Below, in pieces: positions 9,255 to 18,411 of a stretch of 64,000 bases of DNA (within the stretch, counting starts at the first letter, position 1; the number at the start of each line of letters is the position of its first letter). The translations under genes and the position numbers were made by a program. The notes beneath the pieces are model-generated. The model saw only the letters and a list, made by a program, of their open reading frames with translations, had not been told where the DNA came from and did no database searches. The stretch lies in assembly GCA_030684515.1 (NCBI GenBank), contig JAUXVJ010000025.1, positions 80,554 to 144,553 on the forward strand. The letters are read 5' to 3'. This DNA comes from Actinomycetota bacterium. Its GTDB lineage: Bacteria; Actinomycetota; Actinomycetes; S36-B12.

Positions 9255-9974
9255 ATGGCACTGCAATCTGACGGTTCAATCTGGCCTCGCGTTGTCCAAC
9301 GCGCACGGAGTCAACCCAGTCTGCCCTTTCTTACATCCATCAATCACGATGGCATGCGCACTGAGCTCTCCGGCACCTCCGTGTTGAACGCCATTGCAAA
9401 AACCTCTGGGGCCTTAGTCACAGAAGCAGAGCTCGAACCCGGTGCCCGCATGGCGGTACACCTGCCCTGGCACTGGCAACGCGTGGTGTGGACTCTGGCC
9501 GCATGGACCGTCGGTGTTGTTGTTGTCGAGCATGGGGATCCGTCGGATTGCGATCTGCTCGTGGCATCTGCGCAATCGGCCTTGCCATTCACTGAGCGCT
9601 GCGAACCTTGGGTGGTCTCCTTGCACCCACTTGGACTCGTGGACAAAGGACTGCCGAACACCGTCGTTGATGCGACCATTCTGTGCCGAATGCAACCGGA
9701 CGCGTTGCTGGTTGATGCGGCAACGGGCGATGGACCAGCAATTGAGCTGAGCGACGGTTCCACGCTGACCCGCCTGCAGGCTCTTGACTGGGCGATCGCA
9801 CAAGACGGAAGTGATGCACGCATCCTCATGAACCACGCTTCAGCCAACGGACTTGCGGCCTGGCTGCTGCCCCCCTTGCACCCGCTGGTCGGTGCTGGAG
9901 CCATCATCTTGTGCGATGGCCAGGATTCAGAACAGACGGCCAAGCAGGAGGGCGCAACTCGCATCTGGAAGTGA
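9255..9974 (+). CDS. TIGR03089 family protein
   Basis: A 239-residue protein of the actinobacterial TIGR03089 family, which resembles a fragment of an acyl-CoA synthetase/AMP-binding fold but is far too short and lacks the AMP-binding P-loop signature. The biochemical role is unknown. Family members are usually found next to an LCP gene, and here one lies at 13375. The stop codon abuts the stop of the convergent 1064-residue gene with no base between them. Confidence 0.82.
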   Translation: MALQSDGSIWPRVVQRARSQPSLPFLTSINHDGMRTELSGTSVLNAIAKTSGALVTEAELEPGARMAVHLPWHWQRVVWTLAAWTVGVVVVEHGDPSDCDLLVASAQSALPFTERCEPWVVSLHPLGLVDKGLPNTVVDATILCRMQPDALLVDAATGDGPAIELSDGSTLTRLQALDWAIAQDGSDARILMNHASANGLAAWLLPPLHPLVGAGAIILCDGQDSEQTAKQEGATRIWK

Positions 9975-12900
9975 CTACTTTCGGATGGTGATGACGCCTG
10001 ATGTGCTCGCGGCTATTTCGGTGCCGTTCTGCAGGACCACCACCCGGTATTCATACTGTGCGCCGGCCGGGACAGCCTTCTTGATGGTGAATTTGTAACG
10101 CCCATTGGCTTTGGTCGTCGTGCTGGCCTTCAACTGCCAGACGCCATCGACCTTCATCTGGCGCTGCACGACCAGTCCTCCAGCGGCCGGGACCACTCGA
10201 CCCTTGAACTTCAGGGAGGTGCCAGCCTTGGGCTTGCTCGTGGGGCCAATGGCCATGGAGATCGATGCTGCCACTGGCACCGGGGCAGTCGTCGCAGCTG
10301 GCACGGGCGCAGCTGGCACCGGCGCAGCTGGCACCCCTGGCGTCACCGTGGGAGCGCCCGGAACAGCCTGGCCATTGACCGCGTTGATGTACGAGGACTT
10401 CAAGCTGAGTTTGGACCGCATGGTTTCGCCGGAGATCGTCCGCTGAGACCCGTCCTGCATGGTTCCCGCGAGAGTCCGCACGGCTCCAGATGGCAGGCGC
10501 TCAGCCACTGCCACCTTCCAGACACCGGGCACACCGAAGGCCGCGGCCATCGCCGCCTGCGGAACATTGACTGTCCAGCTGGCATTGGGATTGTCCGCGT
10601 TCAGCGACCAGCGATCATCGACATTGGTGGAGTACGGAAGCGCACCACCCCAGACATCCTTGGAAGCGTTGGTCACGCCACCGGTTGAGGCACTGTAGAA
10701 GGCGCTGATCGGTTGCCCGTTGTACAAGGCTGCGATGCCAGTGGTCTCTGAGCCGAAGGTGGCGTTCACTGCGGCAAGCCACTTGTCACCCTTGGTACTG
10801 CTGGCCTTTGCCCAACCGACAAAGAATTGATCGCCGTAGGGTCCATCGCCGTCATCAAGGTTGCAATCGCATGCCTTGCGCACGCCGGCTGCGATCTTGG
10901 CCATTCCGTATGAACGTGCCGCAATGACCTGCGCCTGCATGGCGGCGTCAGGCCACGAACTGGAGACCTCTGAGATGCCGTAGAGGTATTCATCGTGCAC
11001 GCGCAATTGATTGACGATGTTCAGACGCGGTCCGTTGGGCGAGGAGGTCGCGATGACTTCCATTTTTCCATAGCGGTAGCGGTGACCCGGCGTACCAAAT
11101 GAGCCCTTGGGCCCGATCACATTCACAGCCGTCGCCGGACCTCCTGCAGAACCGGAGTCTCGATTGCCCGCCCACTTCACTGTGACTGACGGCGCAGTGC
11201 CAAGAGAGGTTGTCTGCCCGTTCACCGTGCGCTGAACATTGACTGCACCAGCTGCTACGTTGAAGGTGAAGACGTCGTTTGGCCCACCAGTGGTGACCGC
11301 TCCGCCGACTGTCACTTCAATCGGACCTCCACCGGCATCCAGTGCTTCGGCTCGCATCCGAGCTGATGCAACTCGGTAGAACAGGTTGACGCGGATATCC
11401 ATGTCATCCTGGACAGGAGCAACAGTGGTGCCCGGGTAGTAGTGCGCCACGATTGCACTGGCATCAAAGCCTTCCTTGGCCATGCCATAGGCGCCCCACT
11501 GCGACAGGCCCACGCCATGGCCGTATCCACTGCCGGTCAACGAGAAGGCATCTGGCGGACCACATGGATCTATGGGTGAGGTCGCTGTTGGACTGATGAC
11601 ACCGGTGCCCGTCCATGGATAGATGGCATCAGCACCGCTCGCGCCATTCAATACGAAGGTGTAGGCGCCTGGCGGCACTTGCGCGCCAGCATTGTCCAGG
11701 CCGTCCCAGCCGATCGAGAGTGCACCAGCAGCAGCCTGCGTGCCAGACAGATTGCGCACCACGGTGCCGCATCTCGAGGCAACACTCATCGTCCAGGTCA
11801 GGGGCGCGTTCGTCGTCGCATTCACCACCAATTGCTGACCCGCGCCCCACGGCACAGCGGGGCTGACCGCAGGGTTGGTTGCGGTGACGCCGAGCTTGGC
11901 TGTGGCCGCCGCGCGAATCGCCGGAAGCTGCGGCTCGAGGTACTTGCCCGGACAGGCAGTTGAGCCGATGTCACGGTGACCGCTGATCACCATTGCCGTT
12001 GCGACCTGCCCGGCCTTGTACTTGGAGGTACCTGCCGAGGAGTCCGAAGTCAGCGGCGTTGTGCCATTGGGGTCCCGATGATTCATGCCCAGTTTCCAGG
12101 CAAACAGCGAGGCAACGGCGTCGTCAATGGCGTTCAGCTGCTCAGGTGCAGGAGGAGCAGTCTGGAAGTTGCCCAATGCCGAGACCGCGAAGGTGTCCTG
12201 ATTGAAGCCAGCGGTGTGACCACCCACAACGGCCTGATCCATGCCGCCTGCGCGTCCTTCATACAGGCGACCGAAGCGATCGACAATGAAGTTGTATGCC
12301 ATATCTGAGTACTTCAGTCCCTTGACGAAGTACGAGTACAGATTGCGCACTTGCTGGGCCGCTTGCTCTGGCGTGTAGTTGTTGGTCGTGACCGTGTGGT
12401 GCAGGAAGGCGGCCTTGATGGTGCCCGCATAACTCGGGGCTCCGCGTCTCAGCGATTCATCGGCCCCCCACTCGGCTCGAGAGATGATCGCTGGCGGCGG
12501 GGCACCCAGGGTTGCGGCCTCGACGGTGGCGATCGGTCCGCTGTTTGCCTCTGAATCAGGAAGCTCGGCGTCCTCCGCGACGACTGGATTGTCGAAGAGC
12601 ACGACTTGGGCGTTGGCCGGCTTGATGCCGTCAGGGGTGTCCATGCGCACCTGCACACCGTCGGCCGTGCCGGTCAGCAGCGGCGCTGTTCCGAAGCGCG
12701 CAGCGGCTGCTTCAGCAGATCCCGGATCTGGACGATCGTCGGTTGGCTCAAGCTGCTCCCAGCTCGACCATTGGCCAGACTCACGGACCCGCACCAGCAC
12801 GCGCGTGCGCTCATCCAGCGGAGAGTCAGCAGTGACGGCAACTAATCCGAAGTCATCGGTGTCCAGGGGTGCGGTGGCCAGAGCCGGGCGCAGCGGGGCG

Positions 12901-13169
12901 CCGGTGTCGACAGCGGCGGTGACTGCACCTTGGCCTGCAAGGGGCAGCGAATGCACGTGCGCATCGCCTGACCAGGAGGCCATCGCCACAGCCGCATCGT
13001 TGACACCTCGCCGGTCCACGCCCGTCAAGGCGATCGACTGCTCAGTGGTCGTGACAGGCGAACGATCCGCAGTCGGCCATTGCGCAACCGGCAGAATCAG
13101 ACCAGCGGCCACCACAGCCAAGCTGGTGCACCAGATCAGGGGTCGCCGAAGGTTGACTCCAGTCACCAT
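9975..13169 (-). CDS. Secreted PGRP-type N-acetylmuramoyl-L-alanine amidase fused to SpoIID/LytB domain
   Basis: The 1064-residue protein begins with a signal or anchor segment (about residues 9-31). A peptidoglycan-recognition-type amidase domain spans about 225-425, with zinc ligands expected at His257/258 (FLHHTV), His397 (SGHRD) and Cys406 (STACPG). A FlgD-like Ig segment covers about 440-525, and a SpoIID/LytB domain about 540-930. The latter has GYGHGVGLSQWGAYGMA at 548-564, ahead of the WP..AMQAQVIAARSYG motif near 739-756. An Ala-Pro-Val-rich linker (about 935-965) leads to a C-terminal beta-sandwich-like tail. The start has SD AGAAGGGA 7 nt upstream. It probably trims or remodels peptidoglycan outside the membrane. 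Confidence 0.88.
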   Translation of the reverse strand: MVTGVNLRRPLIWCTSLAVVAAGLILPVAQWPTADRSPVTTTEQSIALTGVDRRGVNDAAVAMASWSGDAHVHSLPLAGQGAVTAAVDTGAPLRPALATAPLDTDDFGLVAVTADSPLDERTRVLVRVRESGQWSSWEQLEPTDDRPDPGSAEAAAARFGTAPLLTGTADGVQVRMDTPDGIKPANAQVVLFDNPVVAEDAELPDSEANSGPIATVEAATLGAPPPAIISRAEWGADESLRRGAPSYAGTIKAAFLHHTVTTNNYTPEQAAQQVRNLYSYFVKGLKYSDMAYNFIVDRFGRLYEGRAGGMDQAVVGGHTAGFNQDTFAVSALGNFQTAPPAPEQLNAIDDAVASLFAWKLGMNHRDPNGTTPLTSDSSAGTSKYKAGQVATAMVISGHRDIGSTACPGKYLEPQLPAIRAAATAKLGVTATNPAVSPAVPWGAGQQLVVNATTNAPLTWTMSVASRCGTVVRNLSGTQAAAGALSIGWDGLDNAGAQVPPGAYTFVLNGASGADAIYPWTGTGVISPTATSPIDPCGPPDAFSLTGSGYGHGVGLSQWGAYGMAKEGFDASAIVAHYYPGTTVAPVQDDMDIRVNLFYRVASARMRAEALDAGGGPIEVTVGGAVTTGGPNDVFTFNVAAGAVNVQRTVNGQTTSLGTAPSVTVKWAGNRDSGSAGGPATAVNVIGPKGSFGTPGHRYRYGKMEVIATSSPNGPRLNIVNQLRVHDEYLYGISEVSSSWPDAAMQAQVIAARSYGMAKIAAGVRKACDCNLDDGDGPYGDQFFVGWAKASSTKGDKWLAAVNATFGSETTGIAALYNGQPISAFYSASTGGVTNASKDVWGGALPYSTNVDDRWSLNADNPNASWTVNVPQAAMAAAFGVPGVWKVAVAERLPSGAVRTLAGTMQDGSQRTISGETMRSKLSLKSSYINAVNGQAVPGAPTVTPGVPAAPVPAAPVPAATTAPVPVAASISMAIGPTSKPKAGTSLKFKGRVVPAAGGLVVQRQMKVDGVWQLKASTTTKANGRYKFTIKKAVPAGAQYEYRVVVLQNGTEIAASTSGVITIRK

Positions 13170-13374
13170 CGTCGATCCCTTCTGGCCAAATCAGACAAAC
13201 CGCCACCATGCCACAGCGAGCAGATTGACACCATCATCACACGCCACATGCGTCACATCCATCACATCCGGCCCTCGCGAGGGAACCTCTCGGGTCAACA
13301 CGCCGTCCTAGCCACCGCAACTCCTTGGCCCACGACTTACGATGATCCGCACCCCCATCAGACATAAGGAATTC
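13170..13374. other. Divergent intergenic region, amidase/SpoIID gene and LCP gene
   Basis: A 205-bp gap, the longest in the window. A possible -10 (TACGAT) for the LCP gene lies at 13338-13343, about 31 nt before its ATG. A short direct repetition of CACATC units occurs at about 13254-13268. No terminator or RNA gene was recognised. Confidence 0.4.
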
Positions 13375-14772
13375 ATGCCCCGCTCTTCCCGCCGCCGCTG
13401 GCCGCGCGTTATCGCCGCTATCGCTGCGGGAGCCGTGCTGCTGACCGCCGTGGTAGGCGCGGGCGTCAATCACCTGATCGGGCAGCTGCAGGGCAATATC
13501 ACCACTCTTGACGTCAGCGAAGAACTAGGCGGCACAGGCAATGCCAACTCGGCGCTGGTCTTCGACGAGAACGGCAACATGAAGCCCCTCAATCTGCTGA
13601 TTTTGGGCAGTGACTCGCGCACGGGCAAGGGCAATGGTGGCTTTGGTCGACCTGGCCAGTTCGGCGGCGAAAGGTCAGACACCGCGATCTTGTTGCACGT
13701 GAGCGCTGATCGCGGCAGCGCCATCGCGGTGAGCATCCCCCGCGACACTCTTGTCGACTACTCATGCACCAAGAAGGGCCAGACGGTCTCAGGCACCGAT
13801 GTGAAGTTCAACGAGGCCTTCACCTACGGCGGCCCTGGCTGCACCCTGAAAGTGGTCAACGAGATGACCGGCATGGACGTGACCAACTTCGTGAAGGTCG
13901 ACTTCGGCGGCTTCAAGAAGATCGTCAACGCAATCGGCGGCGTGGAGATCTGCCTGACCAAGGCCGTCGATGATCCCAAGAGTGGCTTGAAGCTGTCGGC
14001 AGGCAAGCATCTGGTCAGCGGCAATGAGGCCCTGGCATTTGTTCGCGCACGCAAGACACTTGGCGACGGCTCCGACACTTCGCGCATCCGCCGTCAGCAG
14101 GCCTTCATCTCGTCACTGTCGCGCAAGGTGCTTTCCAGCGGAACCCTGCTCAACCCAGCTTCGCTCATCGGCCTTCTCAACGCTGCCACGGAGTCGCTGA
14201 CGGCGAACCCGCAGATGGCTGACCTGCAGAACCTCAAAGAACTCGCGCTGTCAATGAAGGACATTCGCCCTTCGGACATCACTTTCCTGACAATGCCCTG
14301 GAAGCCAGCTGGCGACGGCGCCAATGTGGTGGCCAACAACAAGAAGGCCCGGCCCGTGTGGCAGGCGATGATCAACGACACTGCCTATCCGCCGAAGATT
14401 GCTGGGCAGCCGACCCTGTCGACCCCGCCTTCAGGTATCTATGTCGACGTGCGCAACGGCACCACAACCAAGGGCCTGGCCAAGAAGGTTGCCAAGCAAC
14501 TGAAGGCGCAGGGCTATCGCGTGCAGGATGTCGGCAATGCCAAGACACCCGTTACCGCCACCACCGTCACCTTCGATCCGAAATGGGACACCAGTGCCAA
14601 GACTTTGGTGTGGGCAGCTGGCGCCAAGGCTGATTCCACTGGCAAGGGCCAGCGCATGGTGTTGACCATTGGGCCCGACTTCACCGCAATCAAGCCAGTG
14701 GTCATCAGTTCCGCTGCGGGCGACGTCTACTCCAACCTCAACACTGGTGACGAATCCTTCTGCGCCTCCTAG
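13375..14772 (+). CDS. LCP (LytR-CpsA-Psr) family envelope polymer ligase with LytR_C domain
   Basis: The ATG at 13375, preceded by AAGGA at good spacing, gives 465 residues. An ATG 33 nt upstream lacks a ribosome site. The N-terminus has basic residues and one membrane span (about 11-33). The LCP domain follows with LILGSDSRTG, GERSDTAILLHV, SIPRDTLVDY and SRIRRQQAF. The C-terminal LytR_C domain covers about residues 360-450 (YVDVRNGTTTKGLAKKVAKQ). LCP enzymes transfer undecaprenyl-linked glycopolymers (arabinogalactan, teichoic acids, capsule) to peptidoglycan. Its position next to a glycan locus suggests it attaches that polymer (inference). Confidence 0.93.
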   Translation: MPRSSRRRWPRVIAAIAAGAVLLTAVVGAGVNHLIGQLQGNITTLDVSEELGGTGNANSALVFDENGNMKPLNLLILGSDSRTGKGNGGFGRPGQFGGERSDTAILLHVSADRGSAIAVSIPRDTLVDYSCTKKGQTVSGTDVKFNEAFTYGGPGCTLKVVNEMTGMDVTNFVKVDFGGFKKIVNAIGGVEICLTKAVDDPKSGLKLSAGKHLVSGNEALAFVRARKTLGDGSDTSRIRRQQAFISSLSRKVLSSGTLLNPASLIGLLNAATESLTANPQMADLQNLKELALSMKDIRPSDITFLTMPWKPAGDGANVVANNKKARPVWQAMINDTAYPPKIAGQPTLSTPPSGIYVDVRNGTTTKGLAKKVAKQLKAQGYRVQDVGNAKTPVTATTVTFDPKWDTSAKTLVWAAGAKADSTGKGQRMVLTIGPDFTAIKPVVISSAAGDVYSNLNTGDESFCAS

Positions 14773-14791
14773 TGCCACGTTCCAACTCGCG

Positions 14792-15658
14792 CTAGATGAC
14801 CGGCGGACGACCAGCCTTGGTCATTGCCCAGACCGTGCTCCAGTGCATGACCTTGCGACCAGCCGGGCGTTCGCGAATGCCCTCACTCAGCCCTTCGAAC
14901 CAGGCACGGCGGGCTTTTCGACCGCGCACACGGAGCAGGGTCATGCCCACCCAGGTGCCGACATAGAAGGGCTCTAGGACCAACGGAAGGTTGCGTCGCG
15001 CTAGCCACACCCGGTTGCGCGCATTGAGGCGGTAGTACTCCTCGTGCCGCGCCGGATCGATGACCGGATGATGCACCACGAGATCGCCGGCATACCAAGG
15101 GGTGAATCCCTCATCCCACACTCGCCAGACCAGATCAATGCCCTCGTGTGCATAGAAGAACTCATCAGGCCAGCCTCCGATGCGATCGAAGAGCTCGCGA
15201 CGGATCGCAACAGCGCCCTCCCAGAGCGAGGTCGCTGGCCCGGGCTGTGCCGGATCACCGACGCGCAGACGCGGCACCCACCGCCCAGGTGCCGCCAGCC
15301 CAGTCGGATCGACAACGCGCGGCTGGATCAGCCCAAGTGTGGGATCTGAGGCAAATCGTTGGGCGATCGTTGACAGAAACTGATCGTCAGCAAGCGCAGC
15401 ATCGTCATCAAGGAAGAAGAGCAGATCGCCTTGGACCTCTGGCACGCCCGCATTTCGGCCAGCCGGGATGCCGAGATTGCGCTGGAGCCAATGAGCCTTG
15501 ACGCCCACTGGCAGATCAATCGGCTCCCAGCCGTTGCCGACCACGACGATGTCCAGATCGACATCGACTTGCGACTGCAGCGATGCCAGGCCACGAGCGA
15601 GGTCTTCTGGTCGCCTGCCCATCGTCAGCAGGACAACACCGAACTTGGGCGGACTCAT
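14792..15658 (-). CDS. Family-2 glycosyltransferase
   Basis: A 288-residue soluble or peripheral GT2 with a GT-A fold (FGVVLLTMGRRPEDLARGL) and metal/nucleotide-binding DDD at residues 84-86. The acceptor region has AHEGIDLVWRVWDEG, matching the ED-type catalytic region of rhamnosyl/galactofuranosyl-transferase-like enzymes. It overlaps the upstream CDP-alcohol transferase gene by 4 nt (ATGA), so the two form one translational unit. It ends 19 nt from the convergent LCP gene. Substrates are unknown. Confidence 0.88.
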   Translation of the reverse strand: MSPPKFGVVLLTMGRRPEDLARGLASLQSQVDVDLDIVVVGNGWEPIDLPVGVKAHWLQRNLGIPAGRNAGVPEVQGDLLFFLDDDAALADDQFLSTIAQRFASDPTLGLIQPRVVDPTGLAAPGRWVPRLRVGDPAQPGPATSLWEGAVAIRRELFDRIGGWPDEFFYAHEGIDLVWRVWDEGFTPWYAGDLVVHHPVIDPARHEEYYRLNARNRVWLARRNLPLVLEPFYVGTWVGMTLLRVRGRKARRAWFEGLSEGIRERPAGRKVMHWSTVWAMTKAGRPPVI

Positions 15659-16458
15659 CTGAGTTTGCTCGACGAAAGAATCGAGGCCAGGTGCCCGACA
15701 ATTGTGACCACACCCAAGAGCACCAAGGCGACCAACAGGATCTGGGTGGCCTGCAGATCCTTCACGAACAGATCGACAATCCCGGCCACCAGAATCAAGA
15801 TGGTGAGCTCCACCGAGTGATACGCGCGGTGGAAAGGAATGAATCGAGCCAGAGATCGAAGGCTGCGCAGCCCGGTGTTCTGCGGAACGCCGACTTCTTC
15901 CTTGTCGACCAACTTCGGCAGATCGTTGTACGCGCGGGAGACGTGCACCATGTCGTTCAAGGCCTTGTTGTACAAGATGATGACAGCCAGCAATGCACCC
16001 AGAAATGGCCAGATCGAATCTGTCCAGCCAGCATCAGGAAATCCCGCCGCGCGCATTCCCAGCGCAATAGGGATCAATCCCTCTGTCGTGTAGTGCCCGA
16101 CCCGGTCGATGAACACGCCCTTGGGCGAGGACTTGCGACGCCAGCGAGCAACCTCGCCATCGCAGCAATCCCACAGCATCTGCATCTGGCCGAGCAGCAC
16201 AGCCAGGATCGGGCCCATGATGCCTGGGATCAGGATGCTCAGCGCGGCCGATGCGCCGGTAGCAACCATCAACCACGTCACTTGGTTTGCAGTGATCGGA
16301 GTGCGAAGCAGGATTCGGGTCAGGTACGGAGAGATATCACGCAGATAGACATCAGCAACCCAGTGCTCGGAATTCTTGCGTCCCCGAATGGCAGGTGGCT
16401 GGCAGACCTCACGGATCTGTGCAACTGATGGACGCGAAGGGCGCTCGGGATCACTCAT
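15655..16458 (-). CDS. CDP-alcohol phosphatidyltransferase family membrane protein
   Basis: The start chosen is the ATG at 16458 (GAAGG 7 nt upstream), giving 267 residues; an in-frame ATG at 16503 lacks a good ribosome site. The signature is D97-CC-D100-G101-EV-A104-R105, eight residues, G114-VFI-D118-RVG-H122. It matches the family pattern except that the last of the four aspartates, normally the catalytic base, is His122. About five to six membrane segments are present. Such enzymes displace CMP from a CDP-alcohol. With the divergent nucleotidyltransferase and the coupled GT2 gene, a CDP-polyol or CDP-inositol type head group for a surface lipid or polymer is plausible (inference). Confidence 0.85.
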   Translation of the reverse strand: MSDPERPSRPSVAQIREVCQPPAIRGRKNSEHWVADVYLRDISPYLTRILLRTPITANQVTWLMVATGASAALSILIPGIMGPILAVLLGQMQMLWDCCDGEVARWRRKSSPKGVFIDRVGHYTTEGLIPIALGMRAAGFPDAGWTDSIWPFLGALLAVIILYNKALNDMVHVSRAYNDLPKLVDKEEVGVPQNTGLRSLRSLARFIPFHRAYHSVELTILILVAGIVDLFVKDLQATQILLVALVLLGVVTIVGHLASILSSSKLR

Positions 16459-16525
16459 GATGCTGCCTTCATGCACGCTTCGCCCGTCGGAGAGTCGGAA
16501 CATCCATGGGCTCTAAGCACGCCGT

Positions 16526-16532
16526 TACGATA
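16526..16532. promoter_or_regulatory. Overlapping divergent -10 boxes (TACGAT / TATCGT)
   Basis: The 7-bp TACGATA contains a plus-strand -10 (TACGAT, 16526-16531) facing the nucleotidyltransferase gene and a minus-strand -10 (TATCGT, 16527-16532) facing the CDP-alcohol transferase operon. One element could fire both ways. No clear -35 box was found in either direction. Confidence 0.45.
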
Positions 16533-16555
16533 GGTCACTGCCAGTCATCATCACT

Positions 16556-17320
16556 GTGACCACTCCGGACAGCACCAAAACGGTGCCTGCTTGTGGCTCA
16601 GGGCAAGCACCGGAAGGCATGGATGTGAATTACCAGGCAGTCATTCTGGCAGCCGGCATGGGCACCCGTCTTGGCAAGCAACCCTGGCCAAAGCCACTGA
16701 CACCACTTGCCGATGGCCGCACGATCATGCAGCAGCAAATGGAGAATCTGCAGCAGATCTTCGGTGAGCAACTGCGAGTGCTGACAGTGGTGGGCTTCAA
16801 GCTCGAGTCGATCCTGGAAGCCTTTCCAGATGTGTCCTACGCCTACAACGAGTCATTTGACCAGACCAACACCAACCGCAGTCTTCTCAAGGCATTGCGG
16901 CAGGCGTCCGATGGTGGAGTGCTGTGGCTCAATGGCGATGTGGTCTTCGATCCATTGGTGCTCCAGCGAGCCAAGAACTTGATCGATGCCGACCGGTCCT
17001 TCGTGTGCGTCAACACTGCCGCAGTGGCCGATGAAGAAGTCAAGTACACAGTCGGTGCCGACGGCTACATCGATGCGCTGTCCAAGCAGGTCAGCCCCGC
17101 CCTGGGTGAAGCCGTGGGCATCAACTACATCAGTGCAGGGGATCGGGCAACACTTATTCGGGGCTTGGAAGCCTGCGCGGACAACGACTACTTCGAACGC
17201 GGCATTGAGATCGCCATTGAAACCGAATCGCTGAAGGTCCTGCCCTTGGACATCACTGACTTCTTTGTCGTGGAAGTCGACTTCGCCGAAGACCTCACCC
17301 GCGCCAACCAGCATCTCTAG
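16556..17320 (+). CDS. NTP-transferase of the phosphocholine/inositol-phosphate cytidylyltransferase-like type
   Basis: The longest frame (GTG at 16556) gives 254 residues. The conserved fold begins at AVILAAGMGTRLGKQ. GGAAGG 7 nt before a GTG at 16625 suggests the true protein may have 231 residues. The PWPKPLTPL loop and LNGDVVFD (metal-binding Asp) are present, as is YNESFDQTNTNRSL, a pattern of LicC-like and inositol-phosphate cytidylyltransferases. It would activate a phosphorylated alcohol with CTP for the divergently encoded CDP-alcohol transferase. The nucleotide and substrate specificity is inferred. It converges with the GT4 gene, leaving a 5-nt gap. Confidence 0.82.
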   Translation: MTTPDSTKTVPACGSGQAPEGMDVNYQAVILAAGMGTRLGKQPWPKPLTPLADGRTIMQQQMENLQQIFGEQLRVLTVVGFKLESILEAFPDVSYAYNESFDQTNTNRSLLKALRQASDGGVLWLNGDVVFDPLVLQRAKNLIDADRSFVCVNTAAVADEEVKYTVGADGYIDALSKQVSPALGEAVGINYISAGDRATLIRGLEACADNDYFERGIEIAIETESLKVLPLDITDFFVVEVDFAEDLTRANQHL

Positions 17321-17325
17321 GCCGC

Positions 17326-18411
17326 TCAGCGCAGCACGTCGGTGAAGACCTGCTCCCAACGATCAAGCACGACTTCAAGCCGATAGCCATCCATGACCTG
17401 CGGGCCCCGAGCGGCCATTGATGCGCGCCGGGCGTCATCGAGGGCCAGCATCAGCAAGCCATGGGCCAGATCCTTGGGGTCCCCACGATTGACGAGCACA
17501 CCACAGCTTTCATCGGCCAGCAGTTCGCGAACCCCAGCCGAGCAGTCGCTGGCCACGACCGGCACGCCACACGAAAGTGCTTCCATCATCACCAAAGGCG
17601 AGCCCTCGACCAGCGAGGGCACTGCCAAGATGCCGGTCTCGGTCAAGACCGAAAAGGGATCAGCAACCTGGTCGCGCAACTGCACTCTGGGCAGCATCGC
17701 GGCGGCCTCGCGGATCTGACCTTCGTGCGGACCCGAACCCACGAACTGAAGATTCCAGTCAGACAGCTGTCCGGCCTCGACGAGGATCCGCCAGGCGTGC
17801 ATGAGCGTCATTGGCGCCTTCTCAGCTGAGAAACGACCCAAGTAGGTGATGGTTCGTGAACGTGTCTGGGACTGCCGCGGTGGCCATTGCGCCAGCGGGT
17901 TGGGCATGGCCGCCGCGTTGTTGAGTCCGGCGGTCGTGAACAGCTGCGCATCGCTTGTGGTCAGCGCCAGGAAGCGATCACAATCACGATAGGCATCGAT
18001 CACGCGCTTGAGATCCGGGCCAAAACTGGCAGCTTGGAAAGAGGAGTGGTACTGGCCGACCGTGCCCCAAGCCTGGATCGCGCATTGCGCAATGTGTTCC
18101 ATCGCCCAGACCTGCGCCGTGATGATGATGCCTTTGGGACCCGAGTCAAGAATCTTCTGCAACTTCTGAAGTGCGGCCGCCCGCTGTGCGTCGAGATTGG
18201 GACCTTCATCTTTGTCATACGCAGCCTCGAGCAGCCTTTCGACTCGATAGCCAGCGGCCGAGTAATCACCGCGGGGTTCGCGCGTCTCAATGCCTACGAC
18301 GGTGACGTCATGACCGCGATTCACGAAGCCGGCGGCAAGTGCATGCACGACTCGCTGCGCGCCGCCGATCTCGTCGATGTTGTTCGCAAGGAGAACGATG
18401 CGCGTGCTCAT
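17326..18411 (-). CDS. Family-4 (GT-B) glycosyltransferase
   Basis: A 361-residue retaining glycosyltransferase. The N-terminal acceptor domain begins RIVLLANNIDEIGGAQRVVHALA. The C-terminal donor domain has ITYLGRFSAEKAPMTLMHAW and the E-x7-E element EGSPLVMMEALSCGVPVVASD. It is the last gene of a five-gene run (23474 to 17326) in which each gene overlaps the next by 4 nt, so expression should be tightly coupled. The donor sugar is unknown. Confidence 0.92.
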   Translation of the reverse strand: MSTRIVLLANNIDEIGGAQRVVHALAAGFVNRGHDVTVVGIETREPRGDYSAAGYRVERLLEAAYDKDEGPNLDAQRAAALQKLQKILDSGPKGIIITAQVWAMEHIAQCAIQAWGTVGQYHSSFQAASFGPDLKRVIDAYRDCDRFLALTTSDAQLFTTAGLNNAAAMPNPLAQWPPRQSQTRSRTITYLGRFSAEKAPMTLMHAWRILVEAGQLSDWNLQFVGSGPHEGQIREAAAMLPRVQLRDQVADPFSVLTETGILAVPSLVEGSPLVMMEALSCGVPVVASDCSAGVRELLADESCGVLVNRGDPKDLAHGLLMLALDDARRASMAARGPQVMDGYRLEVVLDRWEQVFTDVLR

